In this document: one piece after another, positions 8,156-17,306 of the stretch
Numbering within the stretch: position 1 is the stretch's first letter
Layout: each line of letters starts with the position of its first letter
Origin: Paenibacillus macerans
GTDB lineage: Bacteria; Bacillota; Bacilli; Paenibacillales; Paenibacillaceae
Direction: 5' to 3'
Assembly: GCF_900454495.1 (NCBI RefSeq)
Contig: NZ_UGSI01000001.1
Span: 4,218,501-4,282,500, forward strand
Length of the DNA: 64,000 nucleotides
Program-made: the position numbers and the translations under genes
The notes under the pieces: model-generated
Seen by the model: the letters and a program-made list of their open reading frames with translations, nothing else
Told to the model about the DNA's origin: nothing
Databases searched by the model: none

Positions 8156-9416
8156 CTTCCAGCGCGGACAACATGCCGTCGATGTCGGCTTCGGCGATGA
8201 CGAGCGGCGGTTGGAAGGCAAGAACGTTGCGATTGACGCCGTTTTTGCCGATAAGATAGCCGCGGTCCTTCATCGCCTCGAGCACGTCATCGACGAGCCC
8301 GGCCCCGCGCTGCGGCTCATCGGCGCACAGCTCCGCGCCGAGCATCAGCCCCGCGCCGCGCACGTCTAGCGCGAGCTGAGGGAACCGCACGGCGAGGTCC
8401 TCAAGCCCGCCGCGCAGCTGGGCCCCGAGGCGCTCCGCCCGTTCGGGCAGGCGATGCGCCTCGATGTAGTCCAAGACCGCAAGCGCGGTCACGGACGAAA
8501 CCGGGTTGCCGCCGAACGTGGAGGCGGATGGCCGCGTGAAGCTGGCGGCGATTTCGTCGGTGGCGGCGAAGCCCGCCACCGGGATGCCGCCTCCAAGCGC
8601 TTTGGCCATCGTCACGATGTCCGGCGCAACGCCGTAGCGGTCCATGGCGAACATCCGGCCCGTACGCCCAAACCCGGTCTGAATTTCATCGGCGATCAGC
8701 AGCACCCCGTGCTGCTCCAGCAGCCGCTTCACTTCAGCGAAATACCAGTCCGGCGGCGCGATGATGCCGCCGTTGCCCTGGATCGGCTCGGCGATCATCG
8801 CGGCGATCTCGCCGCCTTTCGCCGCCAGCGCCGCCCGCAGCGCCGCGATGGAGCGCCGGCCCGCTTCATCGGCGCTCATCCCCCGCTCGTAGGGGCGGGG
8901 GATAAACGTCACATCCGCAGCCTCCGCCAGCTGCGAGTCGGTGCGCCACATCTGCAGGCCGGTGACGCTCATCGTCAGATACGTCCGGCCGTGCAGAGAC
9001 TGCTCCAGCGCCAGAAAGCCGCGGCGTCCCGTATGCAAACGGGCGAGCAGCAGCGCCCCTTCATTCGCCTCCGACCCGCTGTTTACAAAAAACGTCCGGC
9101 GAAGCCGCCCGGGCAATACCCCGGCCAGCCTCTCGGCAAGCTCCACATTGGGCTGCGTCAGATAAATCGTGCACGTATGCTGCAGCGTACGCAGCTGCTC
9201 CGCCGTCCGCTCGGCGATTTCCGGATTGCAATGTCCGGTGGCCACGACGGAAACGCCGGCGAAAAAGTCGGTGTACCGCGTCCCGTCATGCCCGTACAAA
9301 TACTGCATTTCCCCTTTGACCAGCTGCGGCGGATTGCGATAAAAATGGCTCGTGCATGGATAAAAATACCGCTGCCGCTTTTGCAGCACACCCTCCGGTC
9401 CGATATACGTTCGCAT
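8133..9416 (-). CDS. class III PLP-dependent aminotransferase
   Basis: A 427-aa fold-type I aminotransferase of the ornithine/GABA/alanine-glyoxylate (AGXT2-like) group. Visible motifs are FFVNSGSEANEGALLLAR (cofactor phosphate site), LIADEIQTGFGRTG (PLP-binding Asp) and TMAKALGGGIPVAGF (Schiff-base Lys). It moves an amino group between an omega-amino acid and a keto acid in the cytoplasm; the exact substrate cannot be read. The ATG at 9416 starts a conserved N-terminus; the frame upstream to 9491 is unlikely. It may follow the U32 gene in one transcript, 265 bp downstream. Its 3' end forms a strong hairpin (8117-8155). Confidence 0.88.
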   Translation of the reverse strand: MRTYIGPEGVLQKRQRYFYPCTSHFYRNPPQLVKGEMQYLYGHDGTRYTDFFAGVSVVATGHCNPEIAERTAEQLRTLQHTCTIYLTQPNVELAERLAGVLPGRLRRTFFVNSGSEANEGALLLARLHTGRRGFLALEQSLHGRTYLTMSVTGLQMWRTDSQLAEAADVTFIPRPYERGMSADEAGRRSIAALRAALAAKGGEIAAMIAEPIQGNGGIIAPPDWYFAEVKRLLEQHGVLLIADEIQTGFGRTGRMFAMDRYGVAPDIVTMAKALGGGIPVAGFAATDEIAASFTRPSASTFGGNPVSSVTALAVLDYIEAHRLPERAERLGAQLRGGLEDLAVRFPQLALDVRGAGLMLGAELCADEPQRGAGLVDDVLEAMKDRGYLIGKNGVNRNVLAFQPPLVIAEADIDGMLSALEAVLAGLA

Positions 9417-9681
9417 AATTTTCCGCTTCCCTTCTGTTGAGTAAGTCTTGTAAAGGAGCAAGTATAGCGAGCCGCCCAACCTGCCCCGCAAAACACCGCT
9501 CGCTTACCGCAGCTGCGGGTGCCGTTTGTGTAATGGCTGCCTTGCTTGAGTAGCGACCGCTTAATTGGGGCCCGCAACCTCTTTGGTTCTCGTCTCCTAA
9601 TGTGTACCTGCCTCCACTGTTGCTCCTACGGCCTTACTTGCAGCTGCCGATTCATTTGGTGCCAATTCATTTGAAGCTGCC

Positions 9682-11778
9682 TCATTTTGGGCCCGCGGCT
9701 TCTATTGCAGCCTTCGCCTCATTCGTGCCCGCAGCTTCATTTACTACCGCGGCCCCTTTTGCAGCTGCCGCCTCCGCCTCCGCCTTCGCCGCACTGGCGC
9801 TGCCTCCGTCGAACTGCAGCGCGCCAAGCGTATAGCCGGCATAAACCGGGGGCAGCTTGGCAAACTCCGCTTCAGCCGTATCCGGCGCCGCCGCCGCGTT
9901 TTTATATGCCCGTACGATACGTTCCAGGTCCTCCGCGCGGTAGGTCGCCCCTTCAATCCGCAGCACGGACGCCCCTGCGGCGGCCAATTCTTTGACGGCC
10001 GGCAGCAGGCACAGCTCCTTGGCGAGCATCAGATGGTTACGGCCGTATACGTCCCGGTAAACCGGGTTTTCGCCCTTGTCGGTTTTCAATACGAGGATGT
10101 GGTTGCCGACGTAATGGTTGTCTTCTTCGGCAATCGGTTCGAACACCTCCGTATTTTCATACAGGTCATGCTCCATGTACATGATCGCCGGGGAACCGTG
10201 GACAATGACCTCCAGCGCTGCGGGCGCCTCGGCCAGCAGCGCCGCCAGATCGTTTAACGGCATCTCCATGGACGCCGTCATCCGGGTCAAGCCCAGCCCC
10301 CGGTAAAAATCGGCGGACAATCTGTTGTACACGTTCAGATTAAAGTCGCCGATCAACGGATATCCCTTGCCGGCAAATTTGCGGATCGCGCCCAGATTCG
10401 TCACCATCAAGCCATCGATCGGCAGGCGTTCCCCGGACAGCAGGGCGTCGTAAATTTCAAACTGCAGCTCGTTCATCATTCGCGGCAGGCACAGGTACAG
10501 CTTCGCCTTGCCTTTGAGCGCAGCGAGCTCCTTGACGTCGGCCTTCGTAAACGGGCGGTCCGGTTCAAACACGTCGCCGGACAAATACACATGGTCGGCT
10601 CCGGCCTTCAGCGCGGCTTTGGCCTGCTCCGTGTTGTTTACGTGTACGGAGACCTCCGCAGAGCCGGCATCCGATACGGTAGCGCTCCCTGAGCGGCGGC
10701 AAGCGCCTTCCCCCGGCTCCCCATGCCGCGCTTTATCCAGCCCTTCCCGAATCGCCGCAATCCGCACCGCGCTAAGCTCCCGCTCCTGCGTCGGCGTACT
10801 GAACACTTTGCCGGTGCTGTAAAACTTGCCGGTCCCTTCGTAGCGGCGGTTGATGTTCGCTAACCCCGGCCGGCCAAACGCGTAAGCGGTGGAGAAATCG
10901 CGTTTGCGGTTTTGGTACAGCAGCTCCGTGTCGCGGTTGCGTTCAAAGCCGACCGGATCGGCGATGTAGCGGTCGATGGCGTCGCCGTAGGCGCCCACCA
11001 GCATGAGAACGAAATCGGCGTCGCGCATGCGGCCTTCGATTTTAAAGGAGGTGATGCCGCCGTGGATCAGCTCCGGGATATGCTCGTACATGAACATGTC
11101 TTTCACGGCCAAAGGGTATTCCGCGGGATACACGTAGCCGTCTTTTTTAACGCGGTAATCCCAGCGGCACGGCTTCATGCATTTGCCCCGGTTGCTGCTC
11201 ATGCCGAATACCATCGAGCTGAAGTAGCAGTTCGCGCCATGCACCGAGCACATGTCCCCATGCACGAAATATTCCAGCTCCATTCCGGTCGCCTGCTGCA
11301 AATAACGGGTGGCCGCAAGATCCATTTCGCGGGACGTGACGACCCGGGTTACCCCCATTTCCTGCAAAGCCCGAACCATCTCCACATTGTGCACGTTCAT
11401 CATGACCGAAGAATGGACATCGATTCCAAGCCCCATCTCCTTAATCAGCGCTAGGACGGCAAAATCCTGTACGATAATGGCATCGGGACCCGCGTTCTCC
11501 AGAAAACGCAAGTACGCCCGCGCCTCGTCCAGCTCGCTTTCGTTCAGCAGATTGTTGACCGTGACGTACACTTTTTTGCCGCGTTCATGAGCCATCCGCA
11601 CCGCTTCGGTAATTTCCTCCAGGCTGAAATTGTAGCCTTTGCGCATCAGACGCATATTGAGGCTGGGGCCCCCAAAATAAACCGCGTCGCAACCTGCGTC
11701 GATCACCTTTTTGAAAATTTCGAACGTTCCCGCCGGTGCCAACAATTCGACTTCTCTTCCGTTAAAATAACGCGCCAC
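9682..11778 (-). CDS. U32 family peptidase-like protein
   Basis: About 698 aa. The U32 N-terminal (YhbU/RlhA-like) barrel begins REVELLAPAGTFEIFKKVID and contains the U32 Cys cluster YFVHGDMCSVHGANC, then GKCMKPCRWDY, which may hold an Fe-S cluster as in RNA-hydroxylating members. A second half carries further repeats of the fold. The last ~60 residues are Ala/Glu-rich low complexity. I prefer the GTG at 11778, with GAGGGGGAGG five bases before it, over the TTG at 11838, which has no RBS. Collagenase or RNA-modification function cannot be separated here. Confidence 0.85.
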   Translation of the reverse strand: MARYFNGREVELLAPAGTFEIFKKVIDAGCDAVYFGGPSLNMRLMRKGYNFSLEEITEAVRMAHERGKKVYVTVNNLLNESELDEARAYLRFLENAGPDAIIVQDFAVLALIKEMGLGIDVHSSVMMNVHNVEMVRALQEMGVTRVVTSREMDLAATRYLQQATGMELEYFVHGDMCSVHGANCYFSSMVFGMSSNRGKCMKPCRWDYRVKKDGYVYPAEYPLAVKDMFMYEHIPELIHGGITSFKIEGRMRDADFVLMLVGAYGDAIDRYIADPVGFERNRDTELLYQNRKRDFSTAYAFGRPGLANINRRYEGTGKFYSTGKVFSTPTQERELSAVRIAAIREGLDKARHGEPGEGACRRSGSATVSDAGSAEVSVHVNNTEQAKAALKAGADHVYLSGDVFEPDRPFTKADVKELAALKGKAKLYLCLPRMMNELQFEIYDALLSGERLPIDGLMVTNLGAIRKFAGKGYPLIGDFNLNVYNRLSADFYRGLGLTRMTASMEMPLNDLAALLAEAPAALEVIVHGSPAIMYMEHDLYENTEVFEPIAEEDNHYVGNHILVLKTDKGENPVYRDVYGRNHLMLAKELCLLPAVKELAAAGASVLRIEGATYRAEDLERIVRAYKNAAAAPDTAEAEFAKLPPVYAGYTLGALQFDGGSASAAKAEAEAAAAKGAAVVNEAAGTNEAKAAIEAAGPK

Positions 11779-11897
11779 CGCGTCCTCCCCCTCATCCCTG
11801 TATAAGTTAAAACTACTCCCGCCCTTTCTTAAGTCCAACTAGAGTAATTTTTCGGCTATCCAATACACTGCATGGTTAACTCTAATGGATATGTCAT

Positions 11898-12698
11898 TTA
11901 CAAAAAGTGGCAGCCAATAACAACAGCGGCCAAAAGCATGTAGGATACCACGAACCACGTATCCAGGCTCTTCCACGTCAGCAGGTGGTATTCCGTGCGC
12001 GGCGCGCCAACGGCGAACCCCCGGGCCTCCATCGACAGCACCAGCTCCTCCGCCCGGCGAAACGCGCTGACCGTGACCGGCACGAGCAGCGACACGAGCA
12101 GCCGCCCTTTCTCTTTCCAGGGCAGCTCTTTCAGGTCCGCGCCGCGGGCCGCCTGCGCCTTAAGAATTTTGTGCGTTTCATCGAGAATCGTCGGGATGAA
12201 CCGCAGCGCGATGCTCATCATCAGCGTGAGCCGCTCGGATCTTATGCCAATGTGCCCAAGCGGCTTCAGCACGCCGCTTAGGCCTTGGTTCAGCAGGCCC
12301 GGCGTCGTGGTAAACGTCAACAGCGCGGTAAAAGAAACCAGCAGCCCCATCCGGGCGGCCGCCAACAACCCGCTGCTTACCCCGCCCGCATATAGCGTCC
12401 AGGAGCCGGCGCGCCACAACTCCGCTCCTTCATGCACCGTCAAACATTGAACGACAAAGATGAACGCCATCAGCGTCCAAAGCGGCTTCGCCGCCTTGAC
12501 GTAATATTTGAGCGGTATTTTTGTCGCCAGCATGTATGCGGCGGAAAACGCCGCCGCCGCGCCAAGCGCCGCCCACGAGCCGACGGCCACGATAGCGACG
12601 AGGTACAACAGCATCCCGGTCAGCTTGGCCCGGGGATCAACGCCGTGCACCCACGAGCCGGTGTCGATGCAGCGTCCGAACAGCAATTTGTTCCGCAT
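11898..12698 (-). CDS. ecfT: ECF transporter transmembrane component EcfT
   Basis: A 266-aa membrane protein, the usual EcfT length, that couples the two ATPases to a substrate-binding S subunit. The N-terminus has GVDPRAKLTG. The coupling helices carry the characteristic ARG motifs: KAQAARGADLKELPWKEKGR and SMEARGFAVGAPRT. The ATG at 12698 has GAGGGGGG upstream and is one base from the ecfA2 stop, so it is translationally coupled. It is the last gene of NusG-II, Gx, ecfA1, ecfA2, ecfT. Confidence 0.93.
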   Translation of the reverse strand: MRNKLLFGRCIDTGSWVHGVDPRAKLTGMLLYLVAIVAVGSWAALGAAAAFSAAYMLATKIPLKYYVKAAKPLWTLMAFIFVVQCLTVHEGAELWRAGSWTLYAGGVSSGLLAAARMGLLVSFTALLTFTTTPGLLNQGLSGVLKPLGHIGIRSERLTLMMSIALRFIPTILDETHKILKAQAARGADLKELPWKEKGRLLVSLLVPVTVSAFRRAEELVLSMEARGFAVGAPRTEYHLLTWKSLDTWFVVSYMLLAAVVIGCHFL

Positions 12699-12699
12699 G

Positions 12700-14001
12700 T
12701 CATCCGCCCCCCTCTCTCGCCGCGCCGCGGACTGCAAAAGCCAGCTTTTCCGGGCCCGGCCGCCCAACCGCGTTTGGCTGAACCGCCTTTTCTTCCTGGA
12801 GCGGCTTGGCTTTGACGGCTTCCGGCTCCAGCCCTAGGACAGCCGCGTCCGGAACCGGACGCTGGCTCTCTGTATCCGGCACAGCGGTCGGCGCTGCGCC
12901 ATTGCCCGCCACGGCGGAAGGCGACGCGCCCTTCCCCGGCTCCACCGGGGACGCTGCGGCATTGCCCGCCACGGCGGAAGGCGACGCGCCCAACTCCGGC
13001 TCCACCAGAGACGCTGCGGCATTGCTTCCCACAGCGGAAGACGCCGCGCCCAACTCCGGCATCACCGGAGACGCTCCGGCGTTCTCCGGCGCGGCTCCCG
13101 CCGCATCCATCACCGCGCCCCCCGCCAGCTCTGTTCGCGGCAGCGGCAGCGGCAGCAGCCGCGCCAGCCGCTCGGCCAGCGCTTCCGCCGTCAGGCAGGG
13201 CTCCTCCGCCTCCAGCCCAAACCGGGCGCTCACCGCCCTCCAACAGTGGATGCTGTCGGGCAGCTTCAGCCCTTCCGCCTCCAGTCTCGCGGCTTCCCGC
13301 ACCAATTCGCCCGGCGTGCCTTGAAACGAAATCCGCCCCTCCTTCATGACGATCCACCGCTCCGCGTACGGAAGCATTTCCTCCATACGATGGGTGACGA
13401 CGATCACCGTCTTGCCTTGCTCCCGATGCAGCCGGGCCAACATCCCGGCCAGTTCGGCCCGGCTTTGCGGATCAAGCGTCGCCGTCGGCTCATCGAGCGC
13501 AATGACGTCCGGTTCCATCGCCAGCACCGCGGCGATCGCCACTTTGCGCATCTGCCCGCCGCTCAGATGAAACGGGTTGCGCGCCAGGAACGAATCGTCC
13601 AGCCCGACCAGTTTCAGCGCCCGGCTGGCCCGTTCCCTGGCTTCAGCTGCCGGGCAGCCGAAATTTAGCGGTCCGAAGCACAGATCCTTCTCCACCGTAT
13701 CTTCAAACAGCTGCTGCTCCGGGAATTGGAACACCAGCCCTGCCCTGCGCCGCAGTTCCCGCAGCCCGGACGCCTTTCCCCCGGCTTGCAGCGTAACATC
13801 CAGCACCCGGGCTTTTCCTCCCGTCGGTTTCAGCAGCCCGTTGAAAAGCTGCATCAGCGTCGACTTCCCCGAACCGGAAGCGCCGGCGATCGCCGCGAAG
13901 GCCCCGCGCGCCACACACAGGGTTACATCCTCAAGCGCGCTGTGCCGCCACAGGCTGCGATCGTCGTACGCAAAGCTTACTTGCTCGAAATCAATGGCCA
14001 T
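12700..14001 (-). CDS. ecfA2: ECF transporter ATPase EcfA2 with a repetitive C-terminal tail
   Basis: The ATPase module is normal: Walker A GASGSGKST near residue 40, signature LSGGQMRK, Walker B VIALDEPTATLDP and an H-loop in VTHRMEE, giving about 285 residues. It is followed by ~145 extra residues of Ala/Pro/Glu/Ser-rich sequence containing 20-residue repeats (units around SPVEPELGASPSAVAGNAAA) encoded by a 60-bp minisatellite. The 433-aa total is far above the family norm of ~280-290. It overlaps the ecfA1 end by 25 bp and has GAGGAGG before its ATG. Together with EcfA1 it powers ECF import. Confidence 0.92.
   Translation of the reverse strand: MAIDFEQVSFAYDDRSLWRHSALEDVTLCVARGAFAAIAGASGSGKSTLMQLFNGLLKPTGGKARVLDVTLQAGGKASGLRELRRRAGLVFQFPEQQLFEDTVEKDLCFGPLNFGCPAAEARERASRALKLVGLDDSFLARNPFHLSGGQMRKVAIAAVLAMEPDVIALDEPTATLDPQSRAELAGMLARLHREQGKTVIVVTHRMEEMLPYAERWIVMKEGRISFQGTPGELVREAARLEAEGLKLPDSIHCWRAVSARFGLEAEEPCLTAEALAERLARLLPLPLPRTELAGGAVMDAAGAAPENAGASPVMPELGAASSAVGSNAAASLVEPELGASPSAVAGNAAASPVEPGKGASPSAVAGNGAAPTAVPDTESQRPVPDAAVLGLEPEAVKAKPLQEEKAVQPNAVGRPGPEKLAFAVRGAAREGGG
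12889..13090. repeat. 60-bp in-frame minisatellite in ecfA2
   Basis: Units begin at 12901, 12961 and 13021 (each starts ATTGC), with partial units either side. The period is exactly 60 bp, that is 20 codons, so copy-number change would keep the frame. Confidence 0.88.
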
Positions 14002-14822
14002 AACCAGGATGCCTCCTCTTTGCCGCCCCGCGCCAAGTCTTCCGAGACGGAAATCCCCCGCCGCTCCAGCTCCCGCCTCAGCTTCATCCGGAAAGGGGGG
14101 ATCAGGCGGCAGGAGCCGAGCAGCGCCTCGTCCCGGAACAAATCCTCCGGCGGGAGATCGGCGGCGACCGCCCCTCCGCCAAGCACGATCGCCCGGTCGG
14201 AGGCCAAAATTTCTTCGGCATCATGAGTGATCGATACCATCGTATACTGTCCGCTCTCCCGCATTTCCCGCAGGATGCCGAGCAGTTCCCCCCTTGCCTT
14301 CTCATCGAGCATGGACGAGGCCTCGTCAAAAATAACGATGTCCGGCTCCATCGCCAGAATCGCAGCGACGGCCACCCGCTGTTTCTGCCCTCCGGACAAT
14401 TCCGCAGGGTGTTTGCTCAGCAGATGGCCGATCCGCAGCTTTTCCGCATATGACCGGACGCGGCGCCGCATTTCCTCTCGGGGCAGGCACCGCCCTTCCA
14501 AACCGAAGGCGATGTCCTCCTCCACGGTCGCGCCGATAAACTGATTGTCCGGGTTCTGAAAAACCATGCCAATGCGCGGCCGCAGGACATGCGCCGTCTC
14601 CCGGTTCAGCGGCACGCCTCCTATTAGGATGACGCCGGCGTTTGCGGCCAGCAAACCGCCGAGCAGTTTGGCCAGCGTCGATTTGCCGCAGCCGTTGGCG
14701 CCAACCAGGGATACCCAGCCGCCCCAAGGGATGTTTAAGCTTACATCGTCAAGCACCGGACTTGCCGGATCATAAGCGAAAGAGACTTGACGCACCTCAT
14801 AAGCGAATCCGTTTTTCTCCAA
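13977..14822 (-). CDS. ecfA1: ECF transporter ATPase EcfA1
   Basis: A 281-aa ABC ATPase. Walker A is GANGCGKST, the Q-loop is in GMVFQNPDNQFIGATVEEDI (the FQNPDNQ form is typical of EcfA), the signature is LSGGQKQR, and Walker B is IVIFDEASSMLDE. Translation begins at a TTG (14822) with GGAGCGGAGAG just upstream. It is 65 bp downstream of the Gx-transporter gene and overlaps ecfA2. It heterodimerises with EcfA2 under EcfT. Confidence 0.93.
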   Translation of the reverse strand: MEKNGFAYEVRQVSFAYDPASPVLDDVSLNIPWGGWVSLVGANGCGKSTLAKLLGGLLAANAGVILIGGVPLNRETAHVLRPRIGMVFQNPDNQFIGATVEEDIAFGLEGRCLPREEMRRRVRSYAEKLRIGHLLSKHPAELSGGQKQRVAVAAILAMEPDIVIFDEASSMLDEKARGELLGILREMRESGQYTMVSITHDAEEILASDRAIVLGGGAVAADLPPEDLFRDEALLGSCRLIPPFRMKLRRELERRGISVSEDLARGGKEEASWLWPLISSK

Positions 14823-14887
14823 TTTCTCTCCGCTCCCTTCTCCTTTGATCCGGCACGCAGACCGGCAGACTTAGGGCAGGCCAAACG

Positions 14888-15436
14888 TTATTCCGGCACA
14901 AAACCGCTGAACAGCTCCAGCTTCGACAGGGACGGAATCAGATACTTGACCGCGATCCCGACGGCTATGCCGGTGAGCACGCCCATAAGCAGCAGCATCG
15001 GTAAATAATAGTAGATGTTCGTCGTGTGAAAATAGAGGGAGGCCGCAGTCAGTTGCCCGATATTGTGGGCGATCCCTCCGACCGTGCTGATGCCGATCAG
15101 GCTAAGCCGCTTCCGTCCGATAAGGAGCAGAAACCACATCGCCGCAAAGCTGAACAAAGCCCCCATGATGCTGAACAAAAAGCTGGAAAACGAACCGAAA
15201 ATAAACGCCGTGAGCAGCGTTTTAAGCAGCACCATCATGAACGCGTCCCGGGTTCTGAGGAAATACAGGCACGTCAGCACCATAATGTTGGCGAGGCCCA
15301 GCTTGGCGCCCGGAACGCCCATATTGACGGGAATGATGGATTCCACCAGGCTGAGCACGACCGCCACCGCGGCAAAAATCGCCACGATCACCGTTCTTTT
15401 TAAGATCAGATTGGATGTTTCATTTAACGACGGCAT
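14888..15436 (-). CDS. Gx transporter family membrane protein (EetB-like)
   Basis: A 182-aa protein with five to six membrane spans, of the family once called heptaprenyl diphosphate synthase component I. The motif NMGVPGAKLGLANIMVLTCL is characteristic. Size and topology resemble an ECF S-component, and it is directly followed by ecfA1-ecfA2-ecfT, so the simplest reading is that it supplies substrate specificity. In Listeria-type flavin-based electron transfer loci, proteins of this family (EetB) occur beside a NusG-II protein (EetA), as here. It overlaps the NusG-II gene by 17 bp. Confidence 0.85.
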   Translation of the reverse strand: MPSLNETSNLILKRTVIVAIFAAVAVVLSLVESIIPVNMGVPGAKLGLANIMVLTCLYFLRTRDAFMMVLLKTLLTAFIFGSFSSFLFSIMGALFSFAAMWFLLLIGRKRLSLIGISTVGGIAHNIGQLTAASLYFHTTNIYYYLPMLLLMGVLTGIAVGIAVKYLIPSLSKLELFSGFVPE

Positions 15437-15812
15437 CCAGATCGCCCCCTTCCCCGGCGTTCACAACTTCGACCATCAGCTTGTGCGGCAGGCAGACGAT
15501 CGTCCCGCCGTTGCGGTCGATGAACCCGAAAGTCAGGCACAATTTGTCCGGACAGTCGGCGTCGATCATTTCAATGCCGTAATCGTGGATTTTCAGCAGG
15601 TTGTAGCCGTGTTCGGTTTTGATTTCTACGGTTTGTTCTTCCTTAGTCAATTCCACGGTTTTATACAGCTTCCCGTCAACCGTAATGTTGGCCACGCGCT
15701 CGCCATTTTTGTGAACTTTTTCACTTGAATCCCCGCCAAGCCACCTTGGCACGAGAAAAGCCAGTGCGATGACGACAACCAATCCGATCAACAGGATATC
15801 TCCGCGCTTCAT
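15420..15812 (-). CDS. NusG domain II membrane-anchored protein (EetA-like)
   Basis: A 130-aa protein with one N-terminal membrane helix (about residues 7-24) and an extracytoplasmic NusG-II domain. The conserved pattern DCPDKLCLTFGFIDRNGG then TIVCLPHKLMVEV is clear, with a Cys pair that might form a disulfide or bind a cofactor. It starts the minus-strand ECF operon, with GGGGAG before the ATG. The same family accompanies ApbE substrates and Gx transporters in redox loci. The divergent apbE gene starts 279 bp away. Confidence 0.87.
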   Translation of the reverse strand: MKRGDILLIGLVVVIALAFLVPRWLGGDSSEKVHKNGERVANITVDGKLYKTVELTKEEQTVEIKTEHGYNLLKIHDYGIEMIDADCPDKLCLTFGFIDRNGGTIVCLPHKLMVEVVNAGEGGDLDAVVK

Positions 15813-16006
15813 GGCAAACTCCCCAAACTTCCTTATTTTTTGATTATATAAATCTTAGATGAACCCATTATACATGCTGCCCTCCGTCTTCAAATGTGAC
15901 AAATGTCTCTTCCCTGCCCTTGCCTCCCGCATTTCACAAAATCATCACTTGGTCATACATTTTATGGAATTTGCCGGTTGAATTAGTGTGAAAAAGATCA
16001 GCAACA

Positions 16007-16024
16007 TTGTGAAAAATATCACTT
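16007..16024. promoter_or_regulatory. candidate Rex or Fnr operator
   Basis: TTGTGA, six bases, TCACTT. It matches TTGTGA-N6-TCACAA (Rex) and TGTGA-N6-TCACA (Bacillus Fnr) except at the end. It touches the putative apbE -35 box. A weaker TGTGA half-site lies at 15987. Redox control would suit the neighbouring genes. Confidence 0.5.
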
Positions 16025-16051
16025 TTGCAGCATGTCGGTATTTGCTACACT
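16024..16051 (+). promoter_or_regulatory. putative apbE promoter
   Basis: -35 TTTGCA (16024-16029), 16-bp spacer, -10 TACACT (16046-16051), 40 bp before the apbE start. The match is moderate. Confidence 0.4.
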
Positions 16052-16091
16052 CAAGGCGACATAACCACCGGACCGAAAGAAGGCTGCGACC

Positions 16092-17213
16092 ATGAAAAAG
16101 AACAAGACGCCCATTCTGCTATTCACCCTCGTTTTGCTGGCCGCGCTGCTCGGCGGCTGCGGTGGCGCCGGCAGCGCGGCCGGAGGCGCGGCTGACGGAG
16201 CAGGCCGCACTGCCGGCGGCTCTGCAGGCGCGGAACCGGCGCAAAAAGCCAGCGCAGTCCAGCCGAAATCGCAGACGTATTTTATATTCGACACGGTAGT
16301 GACCGTACGGATCTACGACGAGCGGGCCGCCGAGCAAAACTTCAAAGACCTGGATGTCCTGCTCAAAGAAATCGACAGCCGTATCAGCCGTACGGACAGC
16401 AGCAGCGAAATCTATAAAGTGAACGCAAACTCCGGCATCGCCCCGGTCAAGGTGTCACCCGAGACGTTTAACCTTGTGGCGAAAGCGCTCGATTACGCCA
16501 AGCGGACGGACGGCAAGTTTGACCCCGCGATCGGCAACCTGGTTAGCTTGTGGAACATCGGCCATGAAGGCGCCCATGTCCCGCCGGAGGAAGAAATCGC
16601 CGAGGCGAGACGCTTGACCGATTACCGCAAAATTGAGCTGAACGAGGCGGCGCAGGAAATTTATCTTCAAGAAAAAGGCATGTCCGTCGACCTTGGTTCG
16701 ATCGGCAAAGGGTACGCGGCTGACCGGATCTACGACTATTTGGCGGATCAAGGCTTTCACAGCGCGATCATCGATCTTGGCGGCAACGTCTACGCGATGG
16801 GCGCAAAGCCGAACGGCGACGAATGGAACATCGGCATCCAAGATCCGGGCAAAGAGCGCGGGAACTCGATCGGCACCATTCGGGTGAAAGACAAAACGAT
16901 TGTAACCTCCGGCATTTATGAGCGGTTTTTTATCGAAAACGGCAAGCTGTACCAGCATATTCTTGACCCTACAACCGGTTATCCGGTAGACAACGGGATC
17001 AGCAGCGTGACGATTGTGACCGATAAATCCGCGGACGCCGACGCCCTCTCCACGACCCTGTTCGTGCTGGGGATCGACAAGGGCCTGGAATTCATCGAAA
17101 ACACGCCGAATACGGAGGCCCTGTTCATAACAAAAGATAAAAAGCTGTATGCTACCTCCGGCTTCAAACAACTGCTTCATAAAACGAACGACAGCTACAC
17201 ATTTACCAATTAA
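16092..17213 (+). CDS. apbE: FAD:protein FMN transferase, lipoprotein
   Basis: A 373-aa exported lipoprotein with a signal peptide ending in LLGGC (lipid Cys C23) and an Ala/Gly-rich linker to about residue 55. The ApbE domain includes SRISRTDSSSEIYKVN, FDPAIGNLVSLWNIG, MSVDLGSIGKGYAADR, the flavin-site IIDLGGNVYAMG, and the C-terminal Mg site HILDPTTGYPVDN with SADADALSTTLF. It attaches FMN from FAD to Thr/Ser of extracytoplasmic target proteins. AAGAAGG precedes the ATG. It is divergent from the NusG-II/Gx/ECF operon, consistent with the FmnB role in flavin-based electron transfer. No PplA-like flavoprotein target is visible in this window. Confidence 0.95.
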   Translation: MKKNKTPILLFTLVLLAALLGGCGGAGSAAGGAADGAGRTAGGSAGAEPAQKASAVQPKSQTYFIFDTVVTVRIYDERAAEQNFKDLDVLLKEIDSRISRTDSSSEIYKVNANSGIAPVKVSPETFNLVAKALDYAKRTDGKFDPAIGNLVSLWNIGHEGAHVPPEEEIAEARRLTDYRKIELNEAAQEIYLQEKGMSVDLGSIGKGYAADRIYDYLADQGFHSAIIDLGGNVYAMGAKPNGDEWNIGIQDPGKERGNSIGTIRVKDKTIVTSGIYERFFIENGKLYQHILDPTTGYPVDNGISSVTIVTDKSADADALSTTLFVLGIDKGLEFIENTPNTEALFITKDKKLYATSGFKQLLHKTNDSYTFTN

Positions 17214-17306
17214 GGGGAGGGGCTCCGTCCCCTCTTCTCCTTCTCTCTACCCGCGTTTCGTCCTTTATCCGCGTCCGCATTTCTTCCTCTATCCGCCGGA
17301 AATATA

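Noticed and set aside
12620..13357. 245-aa Gly/Arg-rich frame opposite codon phase in ecfA2
   Set aside because: A shadow frame over the ecfA2 tail minisatellite; ecfA2 itself has clear ATPase motifs.
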